NCBI RefSeq assembly: GCF_011044255.1
Contig: NZ_CP049107.1
Coordinates: 2,319,501-2,383,500 of the forward strand
Reading direction: 5' to 3'
Source: Rhizorhabdus phycosphaerae
GTDB lineage: Bacteria > Pseudomonadota > Alphaproteobacteria > Sphingomonadales > Sphingomonadaceae
DNA: 64,000 bases
Part shown: positions 34,579 through 43,273 of the stretch, in pieces
Numbering within the stretch: the stretch's first letter is position 1
Layout: every line of letters starts with the position of its first letter
Notes under the pieces: generated by a model
The model's input: only the letters and a program-made list of their open reading frames with translations
Told to the model about the DNA's origin: nothing
Database searches by the model: none
Translations under genes and position numbers: made by a program

Positions 34579-36252
34579 ATGATGGAACGGGCGGGACAGG
34601 GCGAATTGCCCAAGCATCACGGGGCGACGCAGAACGAGAAGCTGGTCATCGCCGCTTCCTCGCTCGGCACCGTGTTCGAATGGTATGATTTCTACCTCTA
34701 TGGCCTGCTCGCGACCGCCATCACCTCGCACTTCTTCTCGGGCGTCAACGAGACGACCGGCTTCATCCTCGCCCTCGGCGCCTTTGCGGCAGGTTTCGCG
34801 GTCCGGCCGTTCGGCGCGCTGGTGTTCGGCCGGATCGGCGATCTGGTGGGGCGGAAGAACACCTTCCTCGTCACGATGGGGATCATGGGCCTGTCGACCT
34901 TCGCGGTCGGCTGCCTGCCCTCTTATGACCAGATCGGCGTTGCCGCGCCGATCATCCTCGTCGGGCTGCGCCTGTTGCAGGGCCTCGCGCTCGGCGGCGA
35001 ATATGGAGGGGCTGCGACCTATGTCGCCGAACATGCCCCCACCGATCGCCGCGGCCTCTACACGAGCTGGATCCAGACCACCGCGACGCTCGGCCTGTTC
35101 GCGGCGCTGCTGGTCGTGATCGGGGTCCGCTTCCTGATGGGTGAGGACAGTTTCGCCGACTGGGGCTGGCGTGTGCCCTTTCTGGTCTCGATGGTGCTTC
35201 TGGCCGTGTCGATGTGGATCCGGCTGCAACTGGCGGAGAGCCCCGTCTTCCAGAAGATGAAGGACGAGGGGACCACATCCAAGGCGCCGCTGACCGAAGC
35301 CTTCGCCCGCTGGGGCAACCTCAAATGGGTGCTCGTCGCGCTGTTCGGTGCCGTCGCCGGGCAGGCAGTGGTCTGGTATACGGGGCAATTCTACGCGCTG
35401 TTCTTCCTCGAAAAGACGCTCAAGGTCGACGGCGCGACGACCAACATCCTGACCGCCATCGCACTCGGCATCGCGACCCCGGCCTTCGTCTTCTTCGGAT
35501 GGCTGTCCGACCGGATCGGGCGCAAGCCGATCATCCTGACCGGGTGCGCGATCGCCGCGCTCAGCTATTTCCCGCTGTTCAACGCGCTGACCGTCGCCGC
35601 CAACCCTGCTCTGGCGCGCGCGCAGGCCTCGGCTCCGGTCGAGGTGATCGCCCATGCGGCGGAATGTTCGATCCAGTTCGATCCCATCGGCAAGAACAGC
35701 TTTGACGATCGCAGCTGCGACATCGCCAAGACCTTCCTCGCCAAGGGCGGCATCAGCTATCGCAACGTCGAAGCACCGGCGGGCACGATCGCCAGCATCC
35801 GCGTCGGCGACCGCCGGATCGACGCACCCGATCCCGCGCGTGTCACCGGGGCAGAGCGAAAGACCGCCGTCGCGGCCTTCCAGACGGAGGCGAAGGCGGC
35901 GCTCAAGGACGCCGGCTATCCCCCCGCAGCCGATCCCGCCGCGATCGACAAGCCCATGGTCGTGGCGATCCTGACCGCGCTCGTCCTGCTCGTGACGATG
36001 GTCTACGGGCCGATCGCGGCACTGCTCGTCGAGCTGTTCCCGAGCCGGATCCGCTACACCTCGATGTCGCTGCCCTATCATATCGGCAATGGCTGGTTCG
36101 GCGGCTTCCTGCCGACCATCGTCTTCGCGATGGTCGCCGCTACGGGCGATATCTATTACGGCCTGTGGTACCCGATCATAGTGGCTGCGGCGACGGTGGT
36201 CATCGGCCTCTTCTTCCTTCCGGAGACCTTCCGCCGCGACATCGACCAGTGA
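34579..36252 (+). CDS. MFS metabolite:H+ symporter (MHS family) with extra-membrane insertion
   Basis: Major facilitator of the metabolite:H+ symporter branch (relatives carry shikimate, proline/betaine, alpha-ketoglutarate). FEWYDFYLYG at the first helix, RPFGALVFGRIGDLVGRKNTF between helices 2 and 3, LQGLALGGEYGGAATYVAEH and WGWRVPFL are signature elements. It is 557 aa instead of about 430 because some 120 mostly hydrophilic residues (about 335-460, with two Cys, in AECSIQFD and DRSCDIAK) lie between helices 9 and 10; a subgroup of this family shares such an insertion. Two Met codons start the frame; the GGGAG position favours 34582. It likely works with the adjacent DcaP-like porin. Confidence 0.88.
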   Translation: MMERAGQGELPKHHGATQNEKLVIAASSLGTVFEWYDFYLYGLLATAITSHFFSGVNETTGFILALGAFAAGFAVRPFGALVFGRIGDLVGRKNTFLVTMGIMGLSTFAVGCLPSYDQIGVAAPIILVGLRLLQGLALGGEYGGAATYVAEHAPTDRRGLYTSWIQTTATLGLFAALLVVIGVRFLMGEDSFADWGWRVPFLVSMVLLAVSMWIRLQLAESPVFQKMKDEGTTSKAPLTEAFARWGNLKWVLVALFGAVAGQAVVWYTGQFYALFFLEKTLKVDGATTNILTAIALGIATPAFVFFGWLSDRIGRKPIILTGCAIAALSYFPLFNALTVAANPALARAQASAPVEVIAHAAECSIQFDPIGKNSFDDRSCDIAKTFLAKGGISYRNVEAPAGTIASIRVGDRRIDAPDPARVTGAERKTAVAAFQTEAKAALKDAGYPPAADPAAIDKPMVVAILTALVLLVTMVYGPIAALLVELFPSRIRYTSMSLPYHIGNGWFGGFLPTIVFAMVAATGDIYYGLWYPIIVAAATVVIGLFFLPETFRRDIDQ

Positions 36253-36358
36253 TGCGGCTGGCAGGGCGGGGCCCCACAGAGTCGCCCCGCCCGCCCTGTT
36301 CTTCCATCCGTATGTTTACGAATGGAGCGGGGCACGGCCTCCTGCCTAGCTCGGCGCC

Positions 36359-36721
36359 ATGCCCTGGAACATCGTCCGCCTCGACCTCGCCCGTGCGCCG
36401 GGTCATCCGGAAGGCTCGCGCGAGCATTGCTACCTGCTGCGGCTCCCGCTCAACGCTGCCGGGTTCGTCGACCAGCGCCGGCTGCACGCCCAGCCGGAGG
36501 AGGCAACGGTCTTGCGCTCCTGGCCCGACGAGCCCGAACGAGCCGGGCACCTCGCCCATGTCCGCGATCGCTGGATCATTTCCTACGGCCCGGGCGAAGA
36601 GGATGACGAAACCGTCTTCCACCTGGAGACGCATCCCTTTCGCCCCGGGGAATATGTGACGATCACCGGCCCGGAAGGACGACCGCTCTCCTTTCGCGTG
36701 TGGAGCTGCCAGTCGCTCTGA
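36359..36721 (+). CDS. Conserved-looking hypothetical protein, 120 aa
   Basis: A soluble 120-residue protein starting at ATG 36359. It looks like a compact beta-rich fold: WNIVRLDLARAPGHPEGS at the start, DRWIISYGPGEEDDETVFHLETHPFRPGEYVTI in the middle, and a final FRVWSCQSL strand. Charge and codon use fit a real gene. It stands alone between the symporter and the PEP-CTERM protein. No family or function is recognised with confidence. Confidence 0.6.
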   Translation: MPWNIVRLDLARAPGHPEGSREHCYLLRLPLNAAGFVDQRRLHAQPEEATVLRSWPDEPERAGHLAHVRDRWIISYGPGEEDDETVFHLETHPFRPGEYVTITGPEGRPLSFRVWSCQSL

Positions 36722-36824
36722 CTTCCCGAAAGTCCGTCCACAATTAGTCTGGCTTAAACCGTTCGATGCGATAGCGTTACGGAACCTGCCTGCCTATCGG
36801 GGTAGAGGGCTGTTCGAGGGCGTG

Positions 36825-37640
36825 ATGCGGATCGCTTGTCTACGACTGCTGCTTGGCGGCTGGCTGCTCGCGCTCGGGCAGGTGACCACGGCAACGATGA
36901 TTGCCGAAGCCGATTTCCTCTACGACTGGAATCTCATCGTCTTCGACGATCTCGAATCGCGCAAGTCGATCGAAGGAAAGGCCTTCGTCGGCGGGGGCAA
37001 GGACGTCACCGACGAGGTGGCGAAGCAGGGCGCGGAGCTGTTGCGGGCCACGATGGGCCTGAGCGAGAATCTGCGCTCGCTCGCGTCGACCGATCGCGTC
37101 GGCACGGAGAAAGACGCGCTGATCATCAGAAGCGGAGAGAAGCTCGGCGTTTTCGACCTGTCGCTGGACGATCTCAAGGGCTTCGACACGATCCGCGTCG
37201 ACATCGCGGACGGTACCTCGGTCGTGATCAACGTAGCGGGCGAGGCGGGCAAACTCGATGCGAAGTTCGACGCCGACGGCATCGGAAAGAACAGCCAGCT
37301 GATCTGGAATTTCTACGAAGCGCGCGAGATCGAGTTCGATCAGAGCTTCTTCGGCACGGTCCTGTCGCCCTTCGCGTCCGTAAGGAACGACGCAACCTTC
37401 ACCGGCACACTGGTCGCGGACTCGCTCGATCAGCGCGGCGCCTTGAGAATGGGAAGCTATATGCCGACCGGCGAACCGGGTGGTGGAGAGGGTGTCGGTA
37501 TCGGCGGTGGCGGCGGGCTGGAAACGGTGTCCGTCGCGCCGGAGCCATCGAACTGGTTTCTGCTTCTCACCGGCTTCGGCGCCATCGGCGCGGTCCTGCG
37601 TCGGCGACCCCGACCATCCCGATCGCTGGCGACCGCGTAA
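36825..37640 (+). CDS. Choice-of-anchor A protein with PEP-CTERM sorting signal
   Basis: A secreted protein of about 271 aa. After an N-terminal signal (LRLLLGGWLLALGQVTTA) comes the choice-of-anchor A domain (YDWNLIVFDDLES, IEGKAFVGGG) and later SQLIWNFYEAREIEF and GTVLSPFASV. The C-terminus has the tripartite PEP-CTERM signal: APEPSNW, a hydrophobic helix (FLLLTGFGAIGAVL) and an Arg cluster (RRRPRPSR). Such proteins are processed by exosortase and attached or released at the cell surface, commonly with exopolysaccharide. No exosortase gene is in the window. GTG 36822 is the alternative start. Confidence 0.78.
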   Translation: MRIACLRLLLGGWLLALGQVTTATMIAEADFLYDWNLIVFDDLESRKSIEGKAFVGGGKDVTDEVAKQGAELLRATMGLSENLRSLASTDRVGTEKDALIIRSGEKLGVFDLSLDDLKGFDTIRVDIADGTSVVINVAGEAGKLDAKFDADGIGKNSQLIWNFYEAREIEFDQSFFGTVLSPFASVRNDATFTGTLVADSLDQRGALRMGSYMPTGEPGGGEGVGIGGGGGLETVSVAPEPSNWFLLLTGFGAIGAVLRRRPRPSRSLATA

Positions 37641-37715
37641 AGCCAGGCGCAGGCCTTTTCCGACACAGTCCCGCGATGCTATGCCGGTTCTCAGTCGAGA
37701 TACAGAAAACAGGGG

Positions 37716-38543
37716 ATGATGATGGCCCGCACGCTGCATGCCGCCGGCTTGGGAACCATGGCCGGCTTCCTGCTGGCAGGGGCAACGGTGGTCGCCGCAG
37801 ACGGCCCGCCCGCCATGACGTCTCCTGTCAATACGTTGCTGGCGCAGGGCTATCTGGCCCGGGAGGCACTGCCCGACAGCCTGTCGATCCTGCCCGCGCC
37901 TCCTGCGGAAGGATCTGCCGCGCTGGCGCGCGACCGGGAAGCGTCGAAGGCCGGCCTCGCTCTCGGCAAGAGCGCGCGCTGGGCACTTGCGACCGCGGAT
38001 GCGGACTTGCGATCGCCGGCCGCGACCGGCGCCTTCTCCTGCGCCGCAGGCTTCGAAATCAGCCCGCAGGCGACGCCCGCGATCGACCGCCTGATGCGCC
38101 GAAGCCTCCCGGATCTGGGTCTTGCGACCTATGGCGTGAAGGAGCGCTACAAGCGCGCGCGTCCGTTCATGGAGAATGGCGAGGCGAACTGCTCTCCCGA
38201 TTATACCGAGATGCTCCGCAAGGACGGCTCCTACCCCTCCGGCCATAGCGCGATCGGATTCGGCTGGGGGTTGATGCTGGCGGAAGTCGTGCCGGATCGC
38301 GCCGCTCGCCTGGTGGCGCGCGGAGTCGCCTTCGGGGACAGCCGTCGCATCTGCAACGTACACTGGCTGAGCGACGTCGAGCAGGGACGGCTGATGGGGG
38401 CGGCGGTCGTCGCCCGCCTCCATGCCGATCCTGGCTTCCAGGCCGATCTGCAGGCCGCGAAGGCCGAGGCGGCCGCCGCCCGGTCGACCGCGCCGTCGCG
38501 CAACTGCACGCAGGAAGAGGCCGCGCTCGCGCCGCAGCCCTGA
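37716..38543 (+). CDS. Class A non-specific acid phosphatase (PAP2 superfamily)
   Basis: Periplasmic acid phosphatase of the PhoN/PhoC class, 275 aa. A signal peptide (GLGTMAGFLLAGATVVAA) precedes the domain. The PAP2 active-site motifs are complete: KERYKRARP (KX6RP, about 142-150), PSGHS (about 174-178) and SRRICNVHWLSD (SRX5HX3D, about 209-220), with the nucleophile His in the last. Three Met codons open the frame and AGGGG favours the later ones. It would release phosphate from organic esters. No Pho box was found in the 75 bases upstream. Confidence 0.92.
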   Translation: MMMARTLHAAGLGTMAGFLLAGATVVAADGPPAMTSPVNTLLAQGYLAREALPDSLSILPAPPAEGSAALARDREASKAGLALGKSARWALATADADLRSPAATGAFSCAAGFEISPQATPAIDRLMRRSLPDLGLATYGVKERYKRARPFMENGEANCSPDYTEMLRKDGSYPSGHSAIGFGWGLMLAEVVPDRAARLVARGVAFGDSRRICNVHWLSDVEQGRLMGAAVVARLHADPGFQADLQAAKAEAAAARSTAPSRNCTQEEAALAPQP

Positions 38544-38547
38544 CGGA

Positions 38548-38982
38548 TCACGCCGGGCGGGAAGCGCTCTTCGGCAGCACGGCCATCCGCGACAGGCCGC
38601 GATTGCGCCAGTTCGCGACATGCGCGCCCGCCAGCAACAGACTGCCGGCTACGGTCAACGCCGTCTCGATGGCCTCCCGGCTGGAAAAGGCGATGCCGGC
38701 CGCCATCAGAACCAGCCCGGCAGCCCCTACCGCCAGCGGCACCGAAGCGCGATGCCGCCGCCATCCGCCGATCAGGGCGAAAGCGCTCGTGGGCACCGCG
38801 AGCAGGAGAACGACGACGTGAAAACTCTCGCCGGGGTCGAGACGGTCGGCGAGCGCTGGCAGCGCCGCCAGCAGCAGCGGAAGCAGCAGGCAATGCGCCA
38901 TGCAGGTGAAGGAGGCACAGACGGCGAACCCGTCGAACATGCGCTCGACCCGGGCCGGGCGGCTGTTGCTGACATCGTTCAT
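38548..38982 (-). CDS. MerC-domain integral membrane protein
   Basis: A 144-residue protein with four predicted membrane segments. The first holds FAVCASFTCMAHCLLLPLLL, with the Cys pair and Cys/His pattern of the MerC mercury-transport family. The GESFHVVVLLLAVPTSAFALIGGW block is also typical. In bacteria without a mer operon these proteins are often next to zinc-responsive genes. ATG 38982 has AGAGG seven bases upstream. It diverges from a DUF1826 gene, and a Zur-like palindrome lies between them, so zinc or another thiophilic metal is more likely than mercury as its physiological context. Confidence 0.82.
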   Translation of the reverse strand: MNDVSNSRPARVERMFDGFAVCASFTCMAHCLLLPLLLAALPALADRLDPGESFHVVVLLLAVPTSAFALIGGWRRHRASVPLAVGAAGLVLMAAGIAFSSREAIETALTVAGSLLLAGAHVANWRNRGLSRMAVLPKSASRPA

Positions 38983-39016
38983 CGCTCTACCTCTTTCCAT
39001 ATGTTCGGCGCGTGAT

Positions 39017-39033
39017 ATGTTATGGTGTAACAT
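39017..39033. promoter_or_regulatory. Zur-like operator between merC-like and DUF1826 genes
   Basis: ATGTTA-TGGTG-TAACAT is a 17-base palindrome with perfect 6-base arms, close to the alphaproteobacterial Zur site (TGTTATAnTATAACA type). It is in the middle of the 70-base divergent region, 20 bases before GTG 39053 and 35 bases before the MerC start, so one repressor could close both promoters. Confidence 0.75.
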
Positions 39034-39052
39034 TACTTTCAAGGATTGTTTC

Positions 39053-39670
39053 GTGCAGCCTCCCTTTTCCGTGATCGCCGCGCCCGTCGATCCCATGGTC
39101 GCCATCGGCGAGGCGCCATCGGTTCTTCGAGCCATACAGGACCGCAACGTGCAGCTCGCCCTGTGGCAGCGGCCGCGCCCGGCGGCTCTGGCGGGGATCG
39201 ACAGCCTCGACTGGACCGCGATCTCGAATATTGACTGCGACATCGAGGTCGCGGACATCGAGAACGGGATCGCGCAGGCTATCGGGGATGCGGGCTATGA
39301 CCCTGTCCGCGCCGCGCTGATCGCGGAAGCTACCAATCTTGCCTTGCTGTTCGCGCCGATCATGCAGGCGTCTGTCCTGCGCTTCCGGCTTGAGGTGATC
39401 GCAACAGACGCCTGCCGGAAATTCCACATGGACTATGTCCCGGCCCGACTCCTGACGACATTCTGCGGCCGTGGGACGGAATGGCAGCACGCCGACCGGC
39501 CCTATCAGGTTCACGCCATGGCGCCGGGTGACGTCGCCATTTTCAAGGGCAGGTTGCTGGCGGACGAACCCCGCATCCTCCACCGGTCGCCGCCGATCGG
39601 CGGAACCGGGGAAAGCCGCCTGTTGCTGGCGATCGATCCGGTGACGCCCGACCGCCACCGGATCGCCTGA
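39053..39670 (+). CDS. DUF1826 domain-containing protein
   Basis: A 205-residue cytoplasmic protein matching the DUF1826 family: ALWQRP near the start, an internal FHMDYVPARLLTTFCGRGTEW block with conserved His and Asp, QVHAMAPGDVAIFKG, and ILHRSPPI. The HxD...H pattern suggests a cupin-like metal site. I start it at GTG 39053, seven bases after AAGGA; longer readings run through the Zur-like operator. DUF1826 genes are frequent in Zur regulons, which agrees with the palindrome and the divergent MerC gene. Its biochemical activity is unknown. Confidence 0.78.
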   Translation: MQPPFSVIAAPVDPMVAIGEAPSVLRAIQDRNVQLALWQRPRPAALAGIDSLDWTAISNIDCDIEVADIENGIAQAIGDAGYDPVRAALIAEATNLALLFAPIMQASVLRFRLEVIATDACRKFHMDYVPARLLTTFCGRGTEWQHADRPYQVHAMAPGDVAIFKGRLLADEPRILHRSPPIGGTGESRLLLAIDPVTPDRHRIA

Positions 39671-39809
39671 AGCGATTACCCAGCATTCGGCCCGAGGATC
39701 GCCCGTTGATCCGCAGCGGGCGCAACGGAGAGTGACGCCGGCAAGCGGAGCCGCGTCGACAGTGCTGCAACGTGGCGCTATCGCTACGGAATGGTTAGGA
39801 AATCATCCT

Positions 39810-41084
39810 GTGCACTATGACCGCAGCCGCCATGCCGCGCGCAGCACCGATGAATATGTCTTCCATCAGCTCATCCCCTATATCGGCAACAAGCGGAAGC
39901 TGCTTCCTCTGATAGGCCAGGCCATCGATGCAAGCGGGATCGGGCCGGGTGGCGACTTCGTCGACCTGTTCGCGGGCAGCGGCGTTGTCGGCCGCTACGC
40001 GAAGATGCGGGGCTTCAGGGTCACCAGCAACGACTGGGAACCCTATGCCGAACAGATCAACCGCTGCTACATAGGGCTGAACGCTGCCCCGCACATCGAC
40101 GGCGTGGACTATGCTGCGGCTGTCGAGCGGCTCAATGGGCTTCCTTCTCGTGTGGACTGGGTCACGGGACATCTCTGCCCCGACGACGACGAAGCGTTCG
40201 ACATGGGACGCGATCGGCTCTTCTACATGCGCAAGAACGGTATGCGCATCGACGCGATCCGCGAGGAGATCGCCATGATGCGCGCCTCGGGCGCGATCGA
40301 CGCGGACGGCATGGCCGCGCTTCTCGCCCCGCTGCTCTATCAATGCTGTTACACGAGCAACACCTCCGGCGTGTTCAAGGGATTTCATGCGGGCTGGGGC
40401 GGCAGCAACGGCACCGCGCGCTATCGCATCTGCAGCGATCTGCGGCTCGAACCCGCGCGCTTGTTGGACAATGGTCTGGTGAACAGGGTGACGCGCCTCG
40501 ATGCGGCGCGCTTCGCTGCGGAGGTCGGCGGGCCGTTCGACTTCGTCTATGTCGATCCGCCCTATAACCAGCATCCCTATGGCTCGAACTATCATGTCCT
40601 GAACAGCGTGGCGTTGTGGGACAAACCGGCGGTACCGCCCAAGATCAGCGGGCGCGGTGACAAATCGGCCATCCGCCACGACTGGCGGTCCGAGCGGCGC
40701 AGCGCCTATACCAGCACGCGAACTGCCCCCGACGCCTTTCGCGCGCTCCTCGACGGCCTGCCTGCCCGCTGGATCGCGCTCAGCTATTCGACCGACGGCA
40801 ACATGCCCCTGGAGCGGTTGATCGAGGCTTGCTGCGAGCGCGGGGCAACGCGCGCTTTCGTCCAGCCCTATAAGCGCTACCGGGTCAGCGCCCAGCGCTT
40901 CTCCGCCAAGCCGGTCAACGCCGAGTTCGTGCTGCTGATCGACGGCGCCCGTCGCGGGACCCAGTCGGCCGAAGCGCTGTGCGAGGAAATCCGCGCCGCC
41001 GAGCGCATCGCCCTGCGGAACCATCCCGAACTCGCCGACGGCGAAGAGAAAGGCGCGATGGCCGTTTCCGTCCCGCGCTGCTAG
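39810..41084 (+). CDS. D12-class DNA N6-adenine methyltransferase (Dam-like), orphan
   Basis: Site-specific adenine methyltransferase of the alpha (D12/Dam) class. Motif order is X (PYIGNKRKLLPLIG, Tyr24), I (FVDLFAGSGVVGRY), a target-recognition region in the middle, and IV (FVYVDPPYNQHPYGSNYH, Asp249). The DPPY form marks amino-group N6-adenine methylation. Length is about 424 aa, longer than Dam (278), mainly in the region between motifs I and IV and at the C-terminus. GTG 39810 with TTAGGA is my preferred start; GTG 39732 is possible. No restriction endonuclease gene lies beside it, so it may be a regulatory or leftover methyltransferase. Recognition sequence unknown. Confidence 0.85.
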   Translation: MHYDRSRHAARSTDEYVFHQLIPYIGNKRKLLPLIGQAIDASGIGPGGDFVDLFAGSGVVGRYAKMRGFRVTSNDWEPYAEQINRCYIGLNAAPHIDGVDYAAAVERLNGLPSRVDWVTGHLCPDDDEAFDMGRDRLFYMRKNGMRIDAIREEIAMMRASGAIDADGMAALLAPLLYQCCYTSNTSGVFKGFHAGWGGSNGTARYRICSDLRLEPARLLDNGLVNRVTRLDAARFAAEVGGPFDFVYVDPPYNQHPYGSNYHVLNSVALWDKPAVPPKISGRGDKSAIRHDWRSERRSAYTSTRTAPDAFRALLDGLPARWIALSYSTDGNMPLERLIEACCERGATRAFVQPYKRYRVSAQRFSAKPVNAEFVLLIDGARRGTQSAEALCEEIRAAERIALRNHPELADGEEKGAMAVSVPRC

Positions 41085-41117
41085 AGCCGAAGCTCTGCAA
41101 TAGAGGGGGCGGGCGAC

Positions 41118-41570
41118 ATGCGCATGGTAGCCACGGCGGCAATCTTCGCGGCGGTACTTGCCCCGGCTTCGCCTGCGACGGCCTCTCCCGAGACAGACCG
41201 CTTCGCGCAATGCCTGACCCGCTCGGTGACCACGGCGGAGCGTACCCTGCTCGTGCGCTGGATATTCACCTCCTTGTCCGCGCATCCGGCGCTGCGCGAC
41301 ATGGGCACGGTGACGTCCGCCGCACGCGAGACCAACACACGATCGGTCGCGGCGCTGATCGACGACGTCGCGATCGGCCGCTGCCCCGCCGAAGCGCGCC
41401 GGGCCCAGCAGGCCGGAGGCGACCCGATCCGGCTCAGCTTCGAGACGCTGATGCGCCTTGCCGCCAGCGATCTCATGGCCAATCCGGCGACCGGCATTGA
41501 GGTGCAGGGTCTCGAGCGATTCATCGACCGCGACCGATGGAATGCGATGCTGTCGAACCCGGCGGGCTGA
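41118..41570 (+). CDS. Exported hypothetical protein, 150 aa
   Basis: A secreted or periplasmic protein of unknown function. Residues 1-22 are a signal peptide (MVATAAIFAAVLAPASPATA). The mature chain is alpha-helical, with RFAQCLTRSVTTAERTLLVRWIFTSLSAHPAL and a second Cys in IGRCPAEARR that may form a disulfide with the first. AGAGGGGG precedes ATG 41118. It lies between the methyltransferase and trpG, with 65 bases before trpG. A name beyond exported protein is not supported. Confidence 0.65.
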   Translation: MRMVATAAIFAAVLAPASPATASPETDRFAQCLTRSVTTAERTLLVRWIFTSLSAHPALRDMGTVTSAARETNTRSVAALIDDVAIGRCPAEARRAQQAGGDPIRLSFETLMRLAASDLMANPATGIEVQGLERFIDRDRWNAMLSNPAG

Positions 41571-41635
41571 AGGGCACCGGAAAGCGCGCGCAGATCGGCC
41601 TTTCTTGTCGTCGCCAAAGCCGTTAGGGCGGCGGC

Positions 41636-42229
41636 ATGATCCTTGTCATCGACAATTATGACAGCTTCACCTGGAACCTCGTCCATTATCTGATGGAACT
41701 GGGCGCCCGAGTGGAGGTCGTCCGCAACGACGCGATCAGCGTCGGTCAGGCGATGTCGAGCGGCGCCGAGGCCTTCCTGATTTCCCCCGGCCCCTGCACG
41801 CCGAAAGAGGCGGGCATCTCGCTCGAGCTGGTCGGTGCCTGCGCCGAAGCCAGGCGCCCGTTGCTGGGCGTATGTCTCGGCCACCAGTCGATCGGCCAGT
41901 ATTTCGGCGGGCGGGTCGAGCGCGCACCGCAGCTGATGCATGGCAAGACGAGCCCGATCATCCATGACGGCTCCGGCCTGTTCGCGGGCCTGCCCTCGCC
42001 CTTTACGGCGACACGCTATCATTCGCTTGTCGTGCCCGAGGAAACGATGCCGGCCACGCTCCACGTGAACGCCCGCACCCCGGACGGTCAGGTCATGGGC
42101 GTGCGCCACGTGACGCTTCCGATTCACGGGGTGCAGTTCCACCCGGAGAGCATCGCCACCGAGCATGGCCATGCGATGCTGGCGAACTTCCTGCGCGCCG
42201 CCGGTCTGGCGGTGAAGGACCGCATCTGA
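41636..42229 (+). CDS. trpG: Anthranilate synthase component II (glutamine amidotransferase)
   Basis: Class I glutamine amidotransferase of 197 aa that supplies ammonia for anthranilate synthesis in tryptophan biosynthesis. [13 protein letters not shown] at the start, the nucleophile Cys in [22 protein letters not shown], and the His-Glu pair in [14 protein letters not shown] are the family markers. The synthase large subunit trpE, often directly upstream in related bacteria, is not present here; the upstream neighbours are an exported protein and a DNA methyltransferase. The next gene, trpD, begins two bases after its stop. Confidence 0.95.
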   Translation: MILVIDNYDSFTWNLVHYLMELGARVEVVRNDAISVGQAMSSGAEAFLISPGPCTPKEAGISLELVGACAEARRPLLGVCLGHQSIGQYFGGRVERAPQLMHGKTSPIIHDGSGLFAGLPSPFTATRYHSLVVPEETMPATLHVNARTPDGQVMGVRHVTLPIHGVQFHPESIATEHGHAMLANFLRAAGLAVKDRI

Positions 42230-42231
42230 CC

Positions 42232-43218
42232 TTGCCGACGCTGCCGGATCCTCTTGTCCCGTTCGACCAGCAGACGGCCCATAGCGTCTTCTCGGCGATC
42301 CTCGACGGCCGCCACGGCGAAGAAGAGCTCGTCGCCTTCCTGACCGCCATGGCGGAACGGGACGAGACGAGCGCGGAGATTGCCGGCGCGGCGCTGGCGA
42401 TGCGCGAGCGCGTCGTGCCCGTTCGGGCGCCGGTGGGCGCGATCGACGTCTGCGGTACAGGCGGCGACGGCGCGCACAGCCTGAACGTCTCGACCGCCGT
42501 GGCGATCGTCGTCGCCGGCGCGGGCGTGCCGGTCGCCAAGCACGGCAACAGGGCAGCGTCGTCCAAGGCCGGCGCCGCCGATACGCTCGAGGCGCTCGGC
42601 CTCGATCTCGACCGCGCCTCGGATCGCGCCGAAGCGAGCCTCAACGAGATCGGCCTCTGCTTCCTGTTCGCGCAGAAGCACCACCCGGCGCTCAAGCCGC
42701 TCGGGCCGATCCGCAAGCGCATAGGCCGCCGCACGATCTTCAACCTGCTGGGGCCGATCTGCAACCCGGCCGGCGTGACGCGCCAGCTGATCGGCGTGGC
42801 GCGGCCCGACTATCTGGCTATCTATGCCGGCGCACTCGAACGCATCGGCTGCGACGCGGCGATGATGGTGTCGGGCGACGAGCCACTCGACGAACTGTCG
42901 ATCGGCGGGCCCAGCAGCATCTATCGCCTGGGCGCGGTGGGCCATGGTCTCGAGCGGTTCGAGCCCGCCGATGCGGGCCTTTCGCGTCACCCGCTCGAAG
43001 CCATTCGTGGCGGCGACGCCGCTTATAATGCCGCCGCGCTGGGCCGGCTGCTCGAGGGCGAGCAGGGCGCCTATCGTGATGCGGTCCTGCTCAACGCCGC
43101 CGCAGGACTGATTGTCGCAGGTCGTGCAGAGGGATGGACCGATGGCGTAGCCCTCGCAGCGGAAGCGATCGACAGCGGAGCCGCACGCCGGCTCCTGACC
43201 CGCTGGATCGCTTTCTGA
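42232..43218 (+). CDS. trpD: Anthranilate phosphoribosyltransferase
   Basis: Transfers the phosphoribosyl group from PRPP to anthranilate, step two of the tryptophan branch. The PRPP-binding motif VCGTGGDGAHSLNVST, KHGNRAASSKAGAADTLEALG, the RKRIGRRTIFNLLGPICNP block and DEPLDELS are present. The length of 328 aa is typical. The start is TTG at 42232, since no ATG or GTG fits between the trpG stop and the first conserved helix. It would normally be followed by trpC, but here 3.3 kb of unrelated sequence intervenes. Confidence 0.95.
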   Translation: MPTLPDPLVPFDQQTAHSVFSAILDGRHGEEELVAFLTAMAERDETSAEIAGAALAMRERVVPVRAPVGAIDVCGTGGDGAHSLNVSTAVAIVVAGAGVPVAKHGNRAASSKAGAADTLEALGLDLDRASDRAEASLNEIGLCFLFAQKHHPALKPLGPIRKRIGRRTIFNLLGPICNPAGVTRQLIGVARPDYLAIYAGALERIGCDAAMMVSGDEPLDELSIGGPSSIYRLGAVGHGLERFEPADAGLSRHPLEAIRGGDAAYNAAALGRLLEGEQGAYRDAVLLNAAAGLIVAGRAEGWTDGVALAAEAIDSGAARRLLTRWIAF

Positions 43219-43273
43219 TCCGACGGCGACGTTGAGCTGCTGAGCGCGCTCGCGGACAACCGCTCCGTGCTTT

